Below, piece after piece: positions 52,288-61,052 of a DNA stretch of 64,000 nt. The notes beneath the pieces are model-generated. The model saw only the letters and a program-made list of their open reading frames with translations. It was not told where the DNA came from and ran no database searches. Position 1 is the stretch's first letter, and each line of letters starts with the position of its first letter. Source of the DNA: an uncultured Collinsella sp. (GTDB lineage: Bacteria; Actinomycetota; Coriobacteriia; Coriobacteriales; Coriobacteriaceae); NCBI GenBank assembly GCA_958407995.1, contig CATYJU010000007.1:1-64000 (forward strand). The letters are read 5' to 3'. The translations under genes were made by a program, and so were the position numbers.

Positions 52288-53700
52288 ATGGACGCAACCG
52301 CAATTATCCTCGCTGCCGGCGAGGGCACCCGCATGAAGTCGAACCACTGCAAGGTTTCGCACAAGATCCTGGGCAAGCCCATGGTCCAGTGGATCGTCGA
52401 CGCTACCATCAAGGCCGGCTGCAGCCGCGTCGTGGTCGTCATCGGCAGCCACGCCGACGAGATGCGCGCCCTGATCGACGGCGCCTACGCCAGCAGCGCC
52501 ACCAAGGTCGAGTGCGTCGAGCAGACCGAGCGCCTTGGCACCGGTCACGCCGCGAAGGTCGCACTCGAGGCCTGCGGCATCACCGAGGGCCCGGTCGTCG
52601 TGCTCAACGGCGACTTGCCGCTCATCACCGCCGACACCGTCGCCAAGTTCGCGCAGACCGTCGCCACCGGCGAGCTCGCCTGCACCGTCATGACCATGAC
52701 CCCGCCCGATCCTTTTGGCTACGGCCGCATCAAGCTGGGCGCCGATGGTCAGATCGAGCGCATCATCGAGCAGAAGGACTGCACGCCCGAGCAGGCCGCC
52801 ACGCTGCTGGAGTGCAACGCCGGCTGCTACGCCTTCGACGGCGCGCAGCTTGCCGCCCACATTAACGAGATCGGCAACGACAACGCGCAGTCCGAGTACT
52901 ACCTGCCCGACATGCTCGAAATCCTCAAGGGTCACGGCCAGGCAGTCTCCATCTTCCACTGCGACGACTACCGCGACGGCCTGGGCGTCAACAGCCGCAT
53001 CCAGCTCGCGCAGCTCACCGCCATCGCGCGCGACCGCATCAACGAGCACTGGATGGCAGAAGGCGTCACGTTCATCGACCCCACGCAGGCCTGGATCGGT
53101 CCCGACGCCACCATCGGCCGCGACACCGTCGTGTGGCCGCAGACGCATCTGATCGGTCACGTCACCGTGGGCGAGGAGTGCCAGCTCGGCCCCAACAGCC
53201 GCCTCACCGACACCACCGTCGGCAGCGGCTGCATCATCGATGAGACCATCGCCATCGAGGCCGTCATCGAGAACGGCGTCGACTGCGGCCCGCGCGCCTA
53301 CCTGCGCCCGGGCACCCACATGCTCGACGGCTCCAAGGCCGGTACGCACGTGGAAATCAAGAAGTCCACGATCGGCGAGGGTTCCAAGGTGCCCCACCTG
53401 TCCTACATCGGCGACACCACCATGGGCTCCGGCGTCAACGTAGGCGCGGGCTCTATCACCTGCAACTACGACGGCGTCCACAAGCACAAGACCGTCATCG
53501 GCAAGGATGCCTTCATCGGTTCTGACACCATGATGGTCGCGCCCGCCCAGATTGGCGACGGTGCGCTCGTGGCCGCCGGCTCCGTCATCACCGAGCCGGT
53601 CCCGGCCGACGCACTCGGTCTGGGCCGCGCCCGTCAGGTAAATATTGAGGGCTGGGCCGCCGATTATCGCCGTCGTCTGCACGAGGACGACGAGGCATAA
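52288..53700 (+). CDS. glmU: bifunctional GlmU (UDP-GlcNAc pyrophosphorylase / acetyltransferase)
   Basis: A 470-residue enzyme. The N-terminal half has the nucleotidyltransferase motif ILAAGEGTRMKS; the C-terminal half has left-handed beta-helix hexapeptide repeats (about 265-455) and the acetyltransferase segment GAGSITCNYDG. It makes UDP-GlcNAc for peptidoglycan and surface polymers. The start at 52288 has AGGAG; the longer frame has no support. It is followed by a terminator and prs. Confidence 0.96.
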   Translation: MDATAIILAAGEGTRMKSNHCKVSHKILGKPMVQWIVDATIKAGCSRVVVVIGSHADEMRALIDGAYASSATKVECVEQTERLGTGHAAKVALEACGITEGPVVVLNGDLPLITADTVAKFAQTVATGELACTVMTMTPPDPFGYGRIKLGADGQIERIIEQKDCTPEQAATLLECNAGCYAFDGAQLAAHINEIGNDNAQSEYYLPDMLEILKGHGQAVSIFHCDDYRDGLGVNSRIQLAQLTAIARDRINEHWMAEGVTFIDPTQAWIGPDATIGRDTVVWPQTHLIGHVTVGEECQLGPNSRLTDTTVGSGCIIDETIAIEAVIENGVDCGPRAYLRPGTHMLDGSKAGTHVEIKKSTIGEGSKVPHLSYIGDTTMGSGVNVGAGSITCNYDGVHKHKTVIGKDAFIGSDTMMVAPAQIGDGALVAAGSVITEPVPADALGLGRARQVNIEGWAADYRRRLHEDDEA

Positions 53701-53715
53701 CGTTTCACCAAGCAC

Positions 53716-53749
53716 AAAAGGAGCTGTTCCATGGGGACGGCTCCTTTTT
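53716..53749 (+). terminator. terminator after glmU
   Basis: AAAAGGAGC and GCTCCTTTTT arms, with a second short GTTCC/GGGAC pair inside the loop, followed by T's. Confidence 0.85.
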
Positions 53750-53892
53750 CTATCGTGACCTGCGCGACCGGATGAGTGGTCGGTTCGTGTCCGTTGACGG
53801 TAAAGACGTTATCAAGACCCGATTAACCCCGCCGCACGGTTACAATGCAAAAAGGCATCTATATGGCATTCGATGTATAAAGGAGAAGGGTA

Positions 53893-54879
53893 ATGCCGAT
53901 TAATGATCCCGAGAAGTCGGAGAATATGCGCAAGTCCATCCGCGTGTATTCCGGTTCCTCCAACCGTCCCCTCGCTCAGAAGATCGCTGAGTACCTTGGG
54001 GTCGAGCTTTCGGGCCTTACGCTAAAGCAGTTCGCCAACGGTGAGATTTACGCCCGCTACGACGAGACCGTCCGCGGCGCCGACGTCTTCCTGATTCAGT
54101 CCGTGGCCGGCGGCAACGTCAACGACATGCTCATGGAGCTGCTCATCGCCACCGACGCTGCCAAGCGCGCATCCGCCCGCTCCATCACCGCCGTCATCAC
54201 CCACTACGGCTATGCCCGCCAGGACCGCAAGGCCGGCCCGCGCGAGCCCATCACCGCCCGCCTCGTCGCCAACCTGCTCGAGCGCGCCGGCGTCGACCGC
54301 ATCATCACCCTCGACCTGCACCAGGGTCAGATCCAGGGCTTCTTTGATATCCCGGTCAACCACCTGTCCGCACTGCCGCTGTTTGGCCAGTACTACAACG
54401 CCATGAACTTCGACACCGACAACCTGGTTGTCGTCTCCCCCGACGTGGGCCGCGCCAAGGCCGCCAAGAAGCTGTCCGACATGCTCGGCTGCGACCTGGC
54501 CATCGCCCACAAGGGCCGTCCGCGCCACAACGCCGCCGAGGTCATGGGCATCATCGGTGACATCAAGGGCAAGACCTGCATCATCAACGACGACATGATC
54601 GACACCGCTGGCACCCTGTGCGCCAACGTCAAGGAGCTCAAGGCTATGGGCGCTGGCGACATCTACGTCTGCGCCACCCACGGCATCTTCTCCGGTCCGG
54701 CCATCGAGCGTCTGAACGACGCCCCGATCGTCGAGTGCCTCGTCACCGACGCCATTCCCGTCGAGGTCGGCGGCAAGATCAAGACCATCTCGGTCGCCGA
54801 GGAGTTCGCTCAGGCCATCTCCGCCGTTTACCACGAGGAGCCCGTCTCCACGCTCGTCGGCGGCGACTTCGCGCTGTAG
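53893..54879 (+). CDS. prs: ribose-phosphate pyrophosphokinase
   Basis: A 328-residue PRPP synthetase. Visible motifs are the N-terminal VYSGSSNRPLAQKIA, the PP-loop DLHQGQIQGFF, the regulatory flexible loop VVVSPDVGRAK, KGRPRHN and the PRPP loop DDMIDTAGT. It makes PRPP for nucleotide, His and NAD synthesis. AAGGAG precedes the ATG. The glmU-prs order is common in Gram-positives; a terminator separates them here. Confidence 0.96.
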   Translation: MPINDPEKSENMRKSIRVYSGSSNRPLAQKIAEYLGVELSGLTLKQFANGEIYARYDETVRGADVFLIQSVAGGNVNDMLMELLIATDAAKRASARSITAVITHYGYARQDRKAGPREPITARLVANLLERAGVDRIITLDLHQGQIQGFFDIPVNHLSALPLFGQYYNAMNFDTDNLVVVSPDVGRAKAAKKLSDMLGCDLAIAHKGRPRHNAAEVMGIIGDIKGKTCIINDDMIDTAGTLCANVKELKAMGAGDIYVCATHGIFSGPAIERLNDAPIVECLVTDAIPVEVGGKIKTISVAEEFAQAISAVYHEEPVSTLVGGDFAL

Positions 54880-54912
54880 TCCAACGCGCATCGCATCATC
54901 TTTGATGCTTTT

Positions 54913-54942
54913 AAAGGGTCGGAAGCTCGCTTCCGGCCCTTT
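54913..54942 (+). terminator. terminator after prs
   Basis: AAAGGGTCGGAAGC and its complement with a two-base loop, followed by a T run. Confidence 0.9.
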
Positions 54943-54964
54943 TTCTATCCCTCGCCAACCTTCC

Positions 54965-55168
54965 CTGGACAATTGGTTCAGATACGTATTTTTTAAAGCC
55001 CCAAAGGGCCGTTCGGAGCCTTCTGAGCTCCCCGGCGGATGCCATGCCGCCCAAAGCTCATCGTTTTCGAGTACAACCGCCGCATATTTACCCTCAAATC
55101 ACCCTCGAAGGCCCTTAGAAACGCCTCGAATGCCCGTCGCCTTATACGTATCTGAACTAACTGTCCAG
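54965..55168. repeat. 204-bp inverted-repeat element, left copy
   Basis: It is bounded by inverted ends of about 24 bp (CTGGACARTTRGTTCAGATA). The interior shares no clear similarity with the right copy at 56491-56696 although the lengths agree within 2 bp. With the flanking bases it makes up most of the 450-bp gap 54880-55330. Confidence 0.75.
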
Positions 55169-55330
55169 TAGCTATCGTCAACCTTCGCGGCAGAGCTCAA
55201 TTTCCTGCAATCCCCTCAACCGATTCCATCGATTTCATAACACCCAGCCGTTCATGGCGCACAGCGCCCCGCTGAGCGAAAAGAACGGTATGGCGGTCGC
55301 ATTCTGCCGCCAACTTAGTACGTTATAGCT

Positions 55331-56458
55331 ATGACGACCGTGATTTCACATTTCTCCGCCCTCCGCGCAATTCGTCGCGCACGACGGGCGTACTCTGCCC
55401 TACCCTGGGACTCCGTTGATAGTGAACAGCAAGCACAGGCCTTGGCTAGCTGCATTCCCAATAATGACGCGATAGACTTTGGCGCACTTTCGATACTCGA
55501 CGCCTGGAATGAAGATGATTCCGAACTACTCGATCTTCTCGTTTCAAACGAAGACAACAGACGCCCCGACAAGCGACTTCTTCAGCATATTCTCTCCGCT
55601 CCGCTTCCTGAAGGTGCAATTATGCACGTCGAGGCCGACATCTACGCAACGTCTCCTGCCATGACAGCCATGCTTTGTTCTAAAAATGAATCGGTCGCCA
55701 AAACCTTGATGCTCCTTATGGAGCTGCTCGGAACCTACTCCCTTCCGCCCGAGGCAACCTACCCCATCGCCTATGACGACATCTGGCCCAAGGGCGATAG
55801 CTGCGCAGCGACGGGCGATCTTGATTGCCTGGGCGGCCAGTCGGCAGCCAAACAGCAGAACGAAACCCGCTACGAACAGGCGCACTACAAATGCGAGCCC
55901 GCCACGACCATCGAAGATCTCGAGGCGGTCGCGCGCTTCGCCAAAAGTAGCTCATACACCTCGTTTCGCACGGCAGTCAAGCTTGCCCGACCCGGATCTT
56001 CATCCCCAGCCGAATCCCTAATGTTAGCCGTTCTCGGAGCGCCCATGCGCTTTGGCGGATTCGGATGTTGCAGCCTGCCCATGGGAGGCCTGCTACTCAA
56101 CTATCGAATCGACTTCGACACTCTTGCGGTTAACATGTCCTCCGGCATCCCTTACGCCATCTGCGACCTATATTGCCCGGCCGCCGGAGTCGACAACGAA
56201 TACAACGGAATTGGGCATGAGCTTCAAAACGCTCGCATCCACGATGGCAATCGAAATAATGGCCTCAAGGCAATGGGCATCCACGTCCTGGTTATCAATC
56301 GCGACCAAATGAAAGACCTTGTTGCACTCGAAGCCTTCGCCCAAACGATGCATCGACTCGCAGGAGTCCGATTCCGATATCGCATCAAGGGCTATCGCAA
56401 GCGTCAGGCCGCTTGGCTCAACGCTCTGCGGGCCGGAATCGGCCTTGCGCCGGTCTAA
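55331..56458 (+). CDS. DUF559-like putative endonuclease or AbiEi-type protein
   Basis: A 375-residue protein of a type often found in many copies in related genomes. The last 170 residues have SSPAESLMLAVLGAPMRFGG, then CDLYCPAAGVDNEYNGIGHE and GIHVLVINRDQM. The Glu, Asp and Glu-Tyr spacing resembles the PD-(D/E)XK fold of the DUF559/Vsr group. Residues 1-200 are not recognised. No ribosome site is evident, and the base composition is less GC-biased than its neighbours. It lies exactly between two copies of one inverted-repeat element, which suggests transfer as a unit. Nuclease function is inferred. Confidence 0.55.
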   Translation: MTTVISHFSALRAIRRARRAYSALPWDSVDSEQQAQALASCIPNNDAIDFGALSILDAWNEDDSELLDLLVSNEDNRRPDKRLLQHILSAPLPEGAIMHVEADIYATSPAMTAMLCSKNESVAKTLMLLMELLGTYSLPPEATYPIAYDDIWPKGDSCAATGDLDCLGGQSAAKQQNETRYEQAHYKCEPATTIEDLEAVARFAKSSSYTSFRTAVKLARPGSSSPAESLMLAVLGAPMRFGGFGCCSLPMGGLLLNYRIDFDTLAVNMSSGIPYAICDLYCPAAGVDNEYNGIGHELQNARIHDGNRNNGLKAMGIHVLVINRDQMKDLVALEAFAQTMHRLAGVRFRYRIKGYRKRQAAWLNALRAGIGLAPV

Positions 56459-56490
56459 ACGGCGAATCACCCGTGCGCCGTCGAACAGGG

Positions 56491-56696
56491 CTGGACAGTT
56501 AGTTCAAATACGTATAAATAGACACATTGAATTAGGCTGTTTTGCAGCTATCTCTATACCATTCGCCCTATTTGAAAGCGGGGTAGACTTCAAAACAGCG
56601 TCATATGGACTAACTAAAGTTCCAAAACAACGTATCGGCATTGAATTGAGCAATTCGAGTCCTCAGAACTTATACGTATCTGAACTAACTGTCCAC
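56491..56696. repeat. 206-bp inverted-repeat element, right copy
   Basis: It has the same ends as 54965-55168 (CTGGACAGTTAGTTCA and complement) but an AT-rich, different interior. It starts 33 bases after the DUF559-like gene and ends about 110 bases before pth. Confidence 0.75.
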
Positions 56697-56809
56697 CTCG
56701 GATTTTGACGGCCGTCCAAACGCCCCCAAACAACCTCAATTGCCCTCCATTTGACAGCGGCAACAGGGTCGCTCACCATAGCAGGCGACAAACCAACGAA
56801 AGGATGAAC

Positions 56810-57439
56810 ATGGCAGCTGCACAGCCGCTTAAGATTCGCATGGTTGCCGGACTTGGCAACCCTGGCGATGAGTATGCCGAGACCCGCCACAACGCCGGTT
56901 TTAAGGCGATCGACGAGCTGGCCCGTCAGGCCGGCGTCACGTACTGGAAAAACCAAGCAGGCGCCGAGGTCGCGCTCATCAATATCAACGATGCCGAGGA
57001 AGAGGGCGGCAAGCGCCAGATCGTGCTGGTCAAGCCGCAGTCGTACATGAATACCTCGGGTGGCCCCATCTCCAAGCTTTGCCGCGAATACAAAATCAAG
57101 GCCGAGGAGCTACTCGTAATCCACGACGAGCTCGATATTCCCGCCGGCGACGTGCGTGTTAAGGTGGGCGGCGGCCATGCTGGCCATAACGGCCTGCGCT
57201 CCATCATCGACAAGATGGGCAGCCGCGACTTTAGTCGCATCCGCACCGGCATTGGCAACCCTCCCGGCAAGATGGCCGTGGCAGACTATGTGCTCAAGCA
57301 GCTGCGCGCCCGCGAGGCCGAGGACTTCCAGGACACCTGCGCCCGCGCCGCAGACGCCGCCGGTCTGGCCATCGTCCACGGCGTAATCTACGCCCGCGAT
57401 CACGTAAACGGCGCCGCTTCCGCCAACGGCAAGCACTAA
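56810..57439 (+). CDS. pth: peptidyl-tRNA hydrolase
   Basis: A 209-residue enzyme. Conserved residues: GLGNPGDEYAETRHNAGF near the start (Asn and the catalytic His), KPQSYMN, HDELDIPAGDVRVK (Asp) and GHNGLRSI. It frees peptides from drop-off peptidyl-tRNA. The ATG at 56810 has AAAGGA seven bases upstream; 56804 is an alternative. Confidence 0.95.
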   Translation: MAAAQPLKIRMVAGLGNPGDEYAETRHNAGFKAIDELARQAGVTYWKNQAGAEVALININDAEEEGGKRQIVLVKPQSYMNTSGGPISKLCREYKIKAEELLVIHDELDIPAGDVRVKVGGGHAGHNGLRSIIDKMGSRDFSRIRTGIGNPPGKMAVADYVLKQLRAREAEDFQDTCARAADAAGLAIVHGVIYARDHVNGAASANGKH

Positions 57440-57441
57440 AA

Positions 57442-57637
57442 CCTACCAAAAAGGGATGTTTATTTTGGCAGGTTTTATCTACGAAAACGCCCCAGTGGCC
57501 GCATCGCAATAAACCCCGCACTGCCATACACACATAGCGCCCCAAAGGGGGCCGGCCTCATCACAACCTGAGGCCGGCCCTCTTTGCCGTTTTGCCTGAT
57601 AAAACTTGCCAAAATAAACCTGTCCCTATTTGGCAGG
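57442..57637. repeat. inverted-repeat element with internal terminator
   Basis: Inverted ends of about 37 bp (left 57442-57477, right 57600-57637), each containing TTTATTTTGGCARG-type sequence. The centre is a strong GGGCCGGCCTCA / TGAGGCCGGCCC hairpin (57549-57580) followed by a T-rich stretch. It follows pth by 2 bases, so it also ends that transcript. Confidence 0.65.
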
Positions 57638-57700
57638 CCAAAGTGGATAAACCCTGCTCCCGCCTGCCAAAGATACACGTAAACAGCATGTCCATGAGGG

Positions 57701-57706
57701 TATAAT
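57701..57706 (+). promoter_or_regulatory. -10 box of the nfnAB operon
   Basis: A consensus TATAAT, about 105 bases before nfnA. No good -35 box is found at the usual distance, which suggests activator help or a weak -35. Confidence 0.5.
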
Positions 57707-57752
57707 TTGCACCGTATGTCTGCACAACGCCTGTGCGCGTACGGTTTTATTC

Positions 57753-57793
57753 GGGCTACCGTCCATTTCCGTGGAGGCACGGTTCGGCAGCCC
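57753..57793 (+). promoter_or_regulatory. nested stem-loop in the nfnAB leader
   Basis: Three nested pairs, GGGCT/AGCCC, ACCGT/ACGGT and CCA/TGG, with asymmetric bulges, lie between the -10 box and the ribosome site (GAGAGGGG). It has the look of a regulatory RNA fold. I cannot assign it to a known riboswitch. Confidence 0.4.
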
Positions 57794-57811
57794 TAACAAG
57801 AGAGGGGTTCT

Positions 57812-58651
57812 ATGTATAAGATCCTGGAGAAGACGCAGTTCTCGGAGAAGGTGTTCAAGTTCCGCATTGAGGCGCCTGCAATCGCCAAACATGCGCACGC
57901 TGGACAGTTCCTCATGGTTCGCGCCAACGAGACGGGCGAGCGTGTCCCGTTTACCCTGGCCGGCTGGAACGGTGACGAGGGCTGGGTCGAGTTCATCTTC
58001 ATGGTGATCGGCAAGACCACCGAGATGCTTTCCACCTACGAGGCCGGCGAGTCGCTGCGCGACGTCGTGGGCCCGCTGGGCGTTCCCACCGAGATGGCTG
58101 AGGGCCCCTGCGCCGTCATTGGCGGCGGCGTCGGCCTGGCAATTGCCTTCCCGGTCGCCAAGCACCTGGTCGAGACCGGCCACGAGGTGCACGCCATCAT
58201 GGGCGCCCGCACCAAGGACCTCCTGCTTATGGAGGACCAGTTCCGCGAGCTCCTCGACGAGGACCACATCCACATCACCACTGACGACGGCTCCTACGGC
58301 GAGCAGGGCGTTGTCACCGCTCCGCTGGAGCGCCTGCTGCAGGACAAGGCCGTGAGCCAGGTCTTCTGCGTCGGCCCCGTTCCGATGATGAAGTTCTCGA
58401 CCCTCACCGCCCAGAAGTACGACACCCCCATCACCGCGTCGCTCAACCCCATCATGGTTGACGGCACCGGCATGTGCGGCTGCTGCCGCGTCGAGGTGGG
58501 CGGCGTGACCAAGTTCGCTTGCGTCGACGGCCCCGACTTCGATGCCACCCTGGTCGACTGGGATGACCTTCGTGCCCGCCAGGCCGCTTACCGTTCCGAA
58601 GAGGGCGAGTCCCTCAAGGCCTATGAGGAAAAGAGATGCGCATGCCACTAG
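57812..58651 (+). CDS. nfnA: NfnA-like FAD/[2Fe-2S] subunit of ferredoxin:NADP+ oxidoreductase
   Basis: A 279-residue protein of the ferredoxin-NADP reductase/DHOD-K fold. It has an FAD region (about 1-100, RVPFTLAG), an NAD(P)-binding region (GGGVGLAIAFPVAKHL) and a C-terminal [2Fe-2S] site GMCGCCRVEVGG with a further Cys in FACVDGP. With NfnB it either forms the electron-bifurcating NADH-dependent ferredoxin:NADP+ reductase or serves as sulfide dehydrogenase-type enzyme. Its stop overlaps the start of the next gene by 16 bases. Confidence 0.88.
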   Translation: MYKILEKTQFSEKVFKFRIEAPAIAKHAHAGQFLMVRANETGERVPFTLAGWNGDEGWVEFIFMVIGKTTEMLSTYEAGESLRDVVGPLGVPTEMAEGPCAVIGGGVGLAIAFPVAKHLVETGHEVHAIMGARTKDLLLMEDQFRELLDEDHIHITTDDGSYGEQGVVTAPLERLLQDKAVSQVFCVGPVPMMKFSTLTAQKYDTPITASLNPIMVDGTGMCGCCRVEVGGVTKFACVDGPDFDATLVDWDDLRARQAAYRSEEGESLKAYEEKRCACH

Positions 58652-60051
58652 TTAACGGTCGTTTCGTTGCCGATATGAAGTCGCCCCGCACCCCCGATAA
58701 CGAGGAGCCGGCTGCCGAGCGCGCCTGCGACTTCCGCCCCGTCGACAAGGGCTTCACCGAGGAGATGGCGCTGGCCGAGGCCGAGCGCTGCCTCAACTGC
58801 AAGAAGCCGTTCTGTGTTGAGGGCTGCCCCGTCAACATCAACATCCCCCGCTTTATCGAGCAGATCCGCGCGAAGGACTTCGGCGGCGCCCTCGATACTA
58901 TCCGCGAGGACTCCATGCTTCCCGCTATCTGCGGCCGCGTCTGCCCGCAGGAGAACCAGTGCGAGGGCAAGTGCATCCGTGGTAAGAAGTCCGAGCCCGT
59001 GGCCATCGGCCAGCTCGAGCGCTTCCTGGGTGATCGCCCCGAGCTCGCCTCCACGCCCAAGATGGCCCCCAAGAACGGCAAGAAGGTCGCCGTCGTCGGC
59101 TCCGGCCCGTCCGGCATCACCTGCGCCGGCGAGCTCGCCCGTAACGGCTTTGACGTCACCGTCTTCGAGGCATTCTTCACCGGCGGCGGCGTGCTGGTCT
59201 ACGGCATCCCCGAGTTCCGTCTGCCCAAGGCAGTCGTCAAGCGCGAGATTGACGGCCTGGAGGACATGGGCGTCAAGTTTGAGTACAACTCCGTCGTGGG
59301 CAACATGGCCACGGCCGAGGAGCTGTTCGAGCAGGGCTTCGACGCCATCTACGTGGCGACTGGCGCCGGCCTGCCCAAGTTCCTCAACGTCCCCGGCGAG
59401 AACCTGCCCAACGTCTTCTTCGCGAACGAGTACCTCACCCGCGTGAACCTGATGAAGGCCAACAAGTTCCCCGAGTACGACACCCCCACCAAGCACGGCA
59501 AGAACGTCGTCGTCTTTGGTGGCGGCAACGTGGCTATGGACGCCGTCCGTACCGCCAAGCGCCTGGGCGCCGAGCACGCCATCATCGCCTATCGTCGTAC
59601 CGAGGATGAGATGCCCTGCCGTCGCGCTGAGCTGCACCATGCCAAGGCCGAGGGCGTCGAGGTTCTACCGCTCGTCTCCCCGCTCGAGTTTGTCGCTGGC
59701 GAGGACGGCTCCGTGTGCGCCGTCAAGGTCCAGAAGATGGAGCTCGGCGAGCCCGACGAGTCCGGCCGCCGTCGCCCGGTGCCCATCGAGGGCGCCATCG
59801 AGGAGATCCCCTGCGACGTCGCGATCTCGGCTATCGGCACCAACGCCAACCCCTTCGCTGCCAAGATCGGCGGCAAGATGGAGCTCAACAAGTGGGGCTA
59901 CATCGTCGCCGACGAGGAGACCGGCCAGACCACCGATCCCCGCATCTGGGCCGGCGGCGACATCGTCACCGGTGCCGCTACGGTCATTCTGGCGATGGGC
60001 GCCGGCAAGAAGGCCGCCGCTTCGATCACCAAGAGCCTGCTGGGCGAGTAA
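58636..60051 (+). CDS. nfnB: NfnB-like / glutamate-synthase-type NADPH subunit
   Basis: A 471-residue protein of the GltD family. Two N-terminal [4Fe-4S] motifs (CLNCKKPFCVEGCP about 55-68; CGRVCPQENQCEGKC about 99-113) precede two Rossmann domains (VVGSGPSGITCAGELA; VVFGGGNVAMDAVRTA) and the ending ATVILAMGAGKKAA. No GltB large subunit is nearby, so NfnB of the transhydrogenase is more likely than glutamate synthase. It would link reduced ferredoxin, also used by the Ech hydrogenase, to NADPH. Confidence 0.88.
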   Translation: MRMPLVNGRFVADMKSPRTPDNEEPAAERACDFRPVDKGFTEEMALAEAERCLNCKKPFCVEGCPVNINIPRFIEQIRAKDFGGALDTIREDSMLPAICGRVCPQENQCEGKCIRGKKSEPVAIGQLERFLGDRPELASTPKMAPKNGKKVAVVGSGPSGITCAGELARNGFDVTVFEAFFTGGGVLVYGIPEFRLPKAVVKREIDGLEDMGVKFEYNSVVGNMATAEELFEQGFDAIYVATGAGLPKFLNVPGENLPNVFFANEYLTRVNLMKANKFPEYDTPTKHGKNVVVFGGGNVAMDAVRTAKRLGAEHAIIAYRRTEDEMPCRRAELHHAKAEGVEVLPLVSPLEFVAGEDGSVCAVKVQKMELGEPDESGRRRPVPIEGAIEEIPCDVAISAIGTNANPFAAKIGGKMELNKWGYIVADEETGQTTDPRIWAGGDIVTGAATVILAMGAGKKAAASITKSLLGE

Positions 60052-60079
60052 TCACCTGCAGCGCTAGCCACCAAACGGC

Positions 60080-60118
60080 AAAGTCCCCGTCGAGCACGCG
60101 CCCGGCGGGGACTTTTTC
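60080..60118 (+). terminator. terminator after nfnB
   Basis: AAAGTCCCCG and CGGGGACTTT arms with a GC-rich loop and following T's. Confidence 0.85.
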
Positions 60119-60140
60119 TATGCCGGCCGTCCACGCTGCA

Positions 60141-60276
60141 TCTCAATCTGCAACAGTTAGAGACCAAATATGCCGCCTGGTGTTACAGATCAAGACGTTG
60201 GGCTGACGGCCGAACGGGTCATCTAAATCTGTAACAGTTAGAGCCATTTTCGCTGGCTTGGTGTTACAGATCGAGA
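60141..60276. repeat. two-unit copy of the alternating 15-bp repeat array
   Basis: Two 55-bp inverted repeats at 60141-60195 and 60222-60276 have the same arms (TCTMAATCTGYAACA and complement), the same 25-base loops starting GTTAGAG and a 26-base spacer, as in the four-unit array at 30965-31261. One arm has a C in place of T. They fill most of the 330-bp gap after nfnB. Confidence 0.85.
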
Positions 60277-60334
60277 TTTTGCAAAAGCCGAGGATAGGCA
60301 CTGCCGCCAAAGCCTTCCCCTCGGCCTAAAACAA

Positions 60335-60375
60335 AAACCACCACAAAGGTGCCTGTCCCCTTTGTGGTGGTTTTG
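60335..60375. terminator. bidirectional terminator
   Basis: A 16-bp stem, AAAACCACCACAAAGG and complement, around a 9-base loop (TGCCTGTCC). It lies between the nfnB side and the convergent kinase-like gene. Confidence 0.88.
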
Positions 60376-60380
60376 GTTGG

Positions 60381-61004
60381 CTAGCCTTCGAGCTGCGCCA
60401 CCTTGTAGCGGTAGGCAGCGGCGATAACGTCTTTACAACCCTCGCGGCCCAGCTTGGCGCGGTTGACGACGATGTCCTTGCCACTCGTCATCTTCCACTT
60501 TCCGGCACTGTAGCGCTTATAGAACGCCTCGCGCGCCTTCTGCTGCTGCTTGACCAGCTTGGCGCCCTTCTTTTTGTTGAGGCCGCGCTTCTTGCGCACG
60601 ATCTCGACGCGGTCCTCAAAGGGCGCAGTCACCAGCACGGCGATATGGTTGGGGTTGTTGCGCAGCAGGTAATCGGACAGGCGGCCTTCGATAATGCAGC
60701 TCTCGGTCTCGCCCAGATCCAAAATCACCTGGCTCATCTTTTGGAACAACTTATCCGAGTACGAACGGGCGTCGTAGCGGTCGGGCAGAAACGCCATGTT
60801 CTCCACAGCCAGACGCTCGTCGTAGGCGGCCATCTTATCGAGCGACTCGCCCGCACGCAGCGACGCGCGCACCAGCAGCTCGTTATCGTACAGCGGAATC
60901 CCCAGCTCATTGGCGAGGATACGGCCAATCTCGTGGCCCTCGGCACCAAAGTCGCGCGCGATGGTAATGACCACAGGACTCTTCTTGTTCACCAGATCGC
61001 TCAT
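60381..61004 (-). CDS. cytidylate-kinase-like protein
   Basis: A 207-residue protein from the ATG at 61004 (AAAGGA site). It resembles the Cytidylate_kin2 family: VITIARDFGAEGHEIGRILANELG forms a modified P-loop near 11-34, followed by CIIEGRLSDYLLRNNP and a basic region with KKKGAKLVKQQQKAREAF. These proteins are distinct from Cmk and their nucleotide substrate is not established. It follows the amino-acid transporter operon. Confidence 0.78.
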   Translation of the reverse strand: MSDLVNKKSPVVITIARDFGAEGHEIGRILANELGIPLYDNELLVRASLRAGESLDKMAAYDERLAVENMAFLPDRYDARSYSDKLFQKMSQVILDLGETESCIIEGRLSDYLLRNNPNHIAVLVTAPFEDRVEIVRKKRGLNKKKGAKLVKQQQKAREAFYKRYSAGKWKMTSGKDIVVNRAKLGREGCKDVIAAAYRYKVAQLEG

Positions 61005-61020
61005 CGCGATTCCTTTCTCT

Positions 61021-61051
61021 ATGTGACAAAGGGACTGTCCCTTTGTCACAT
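61021..61051 (-). terminator. terminator after the amino-acid ABC operon
   Basis: A perfect 15-bp palindrome (ATGTGACAAAGGGAC and complement) with one central base, directly after the permease stop on the minus strand. Confidence 0.75.
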
Positions 61052-61052
61052 T

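Noticed and set aside
52213..53715. 500-residue minus-strand frame across glmU
   Set aside because: Complete antisense of glmU, an obvious shadow.
58636..60051. Glutamate synthase small subunit (gltD)
   Set aside because: No large subunit is near and the gene overlaps an NfnA-like gene, so NfnB is the better call, although the two families are hard to separate by sequence alone.
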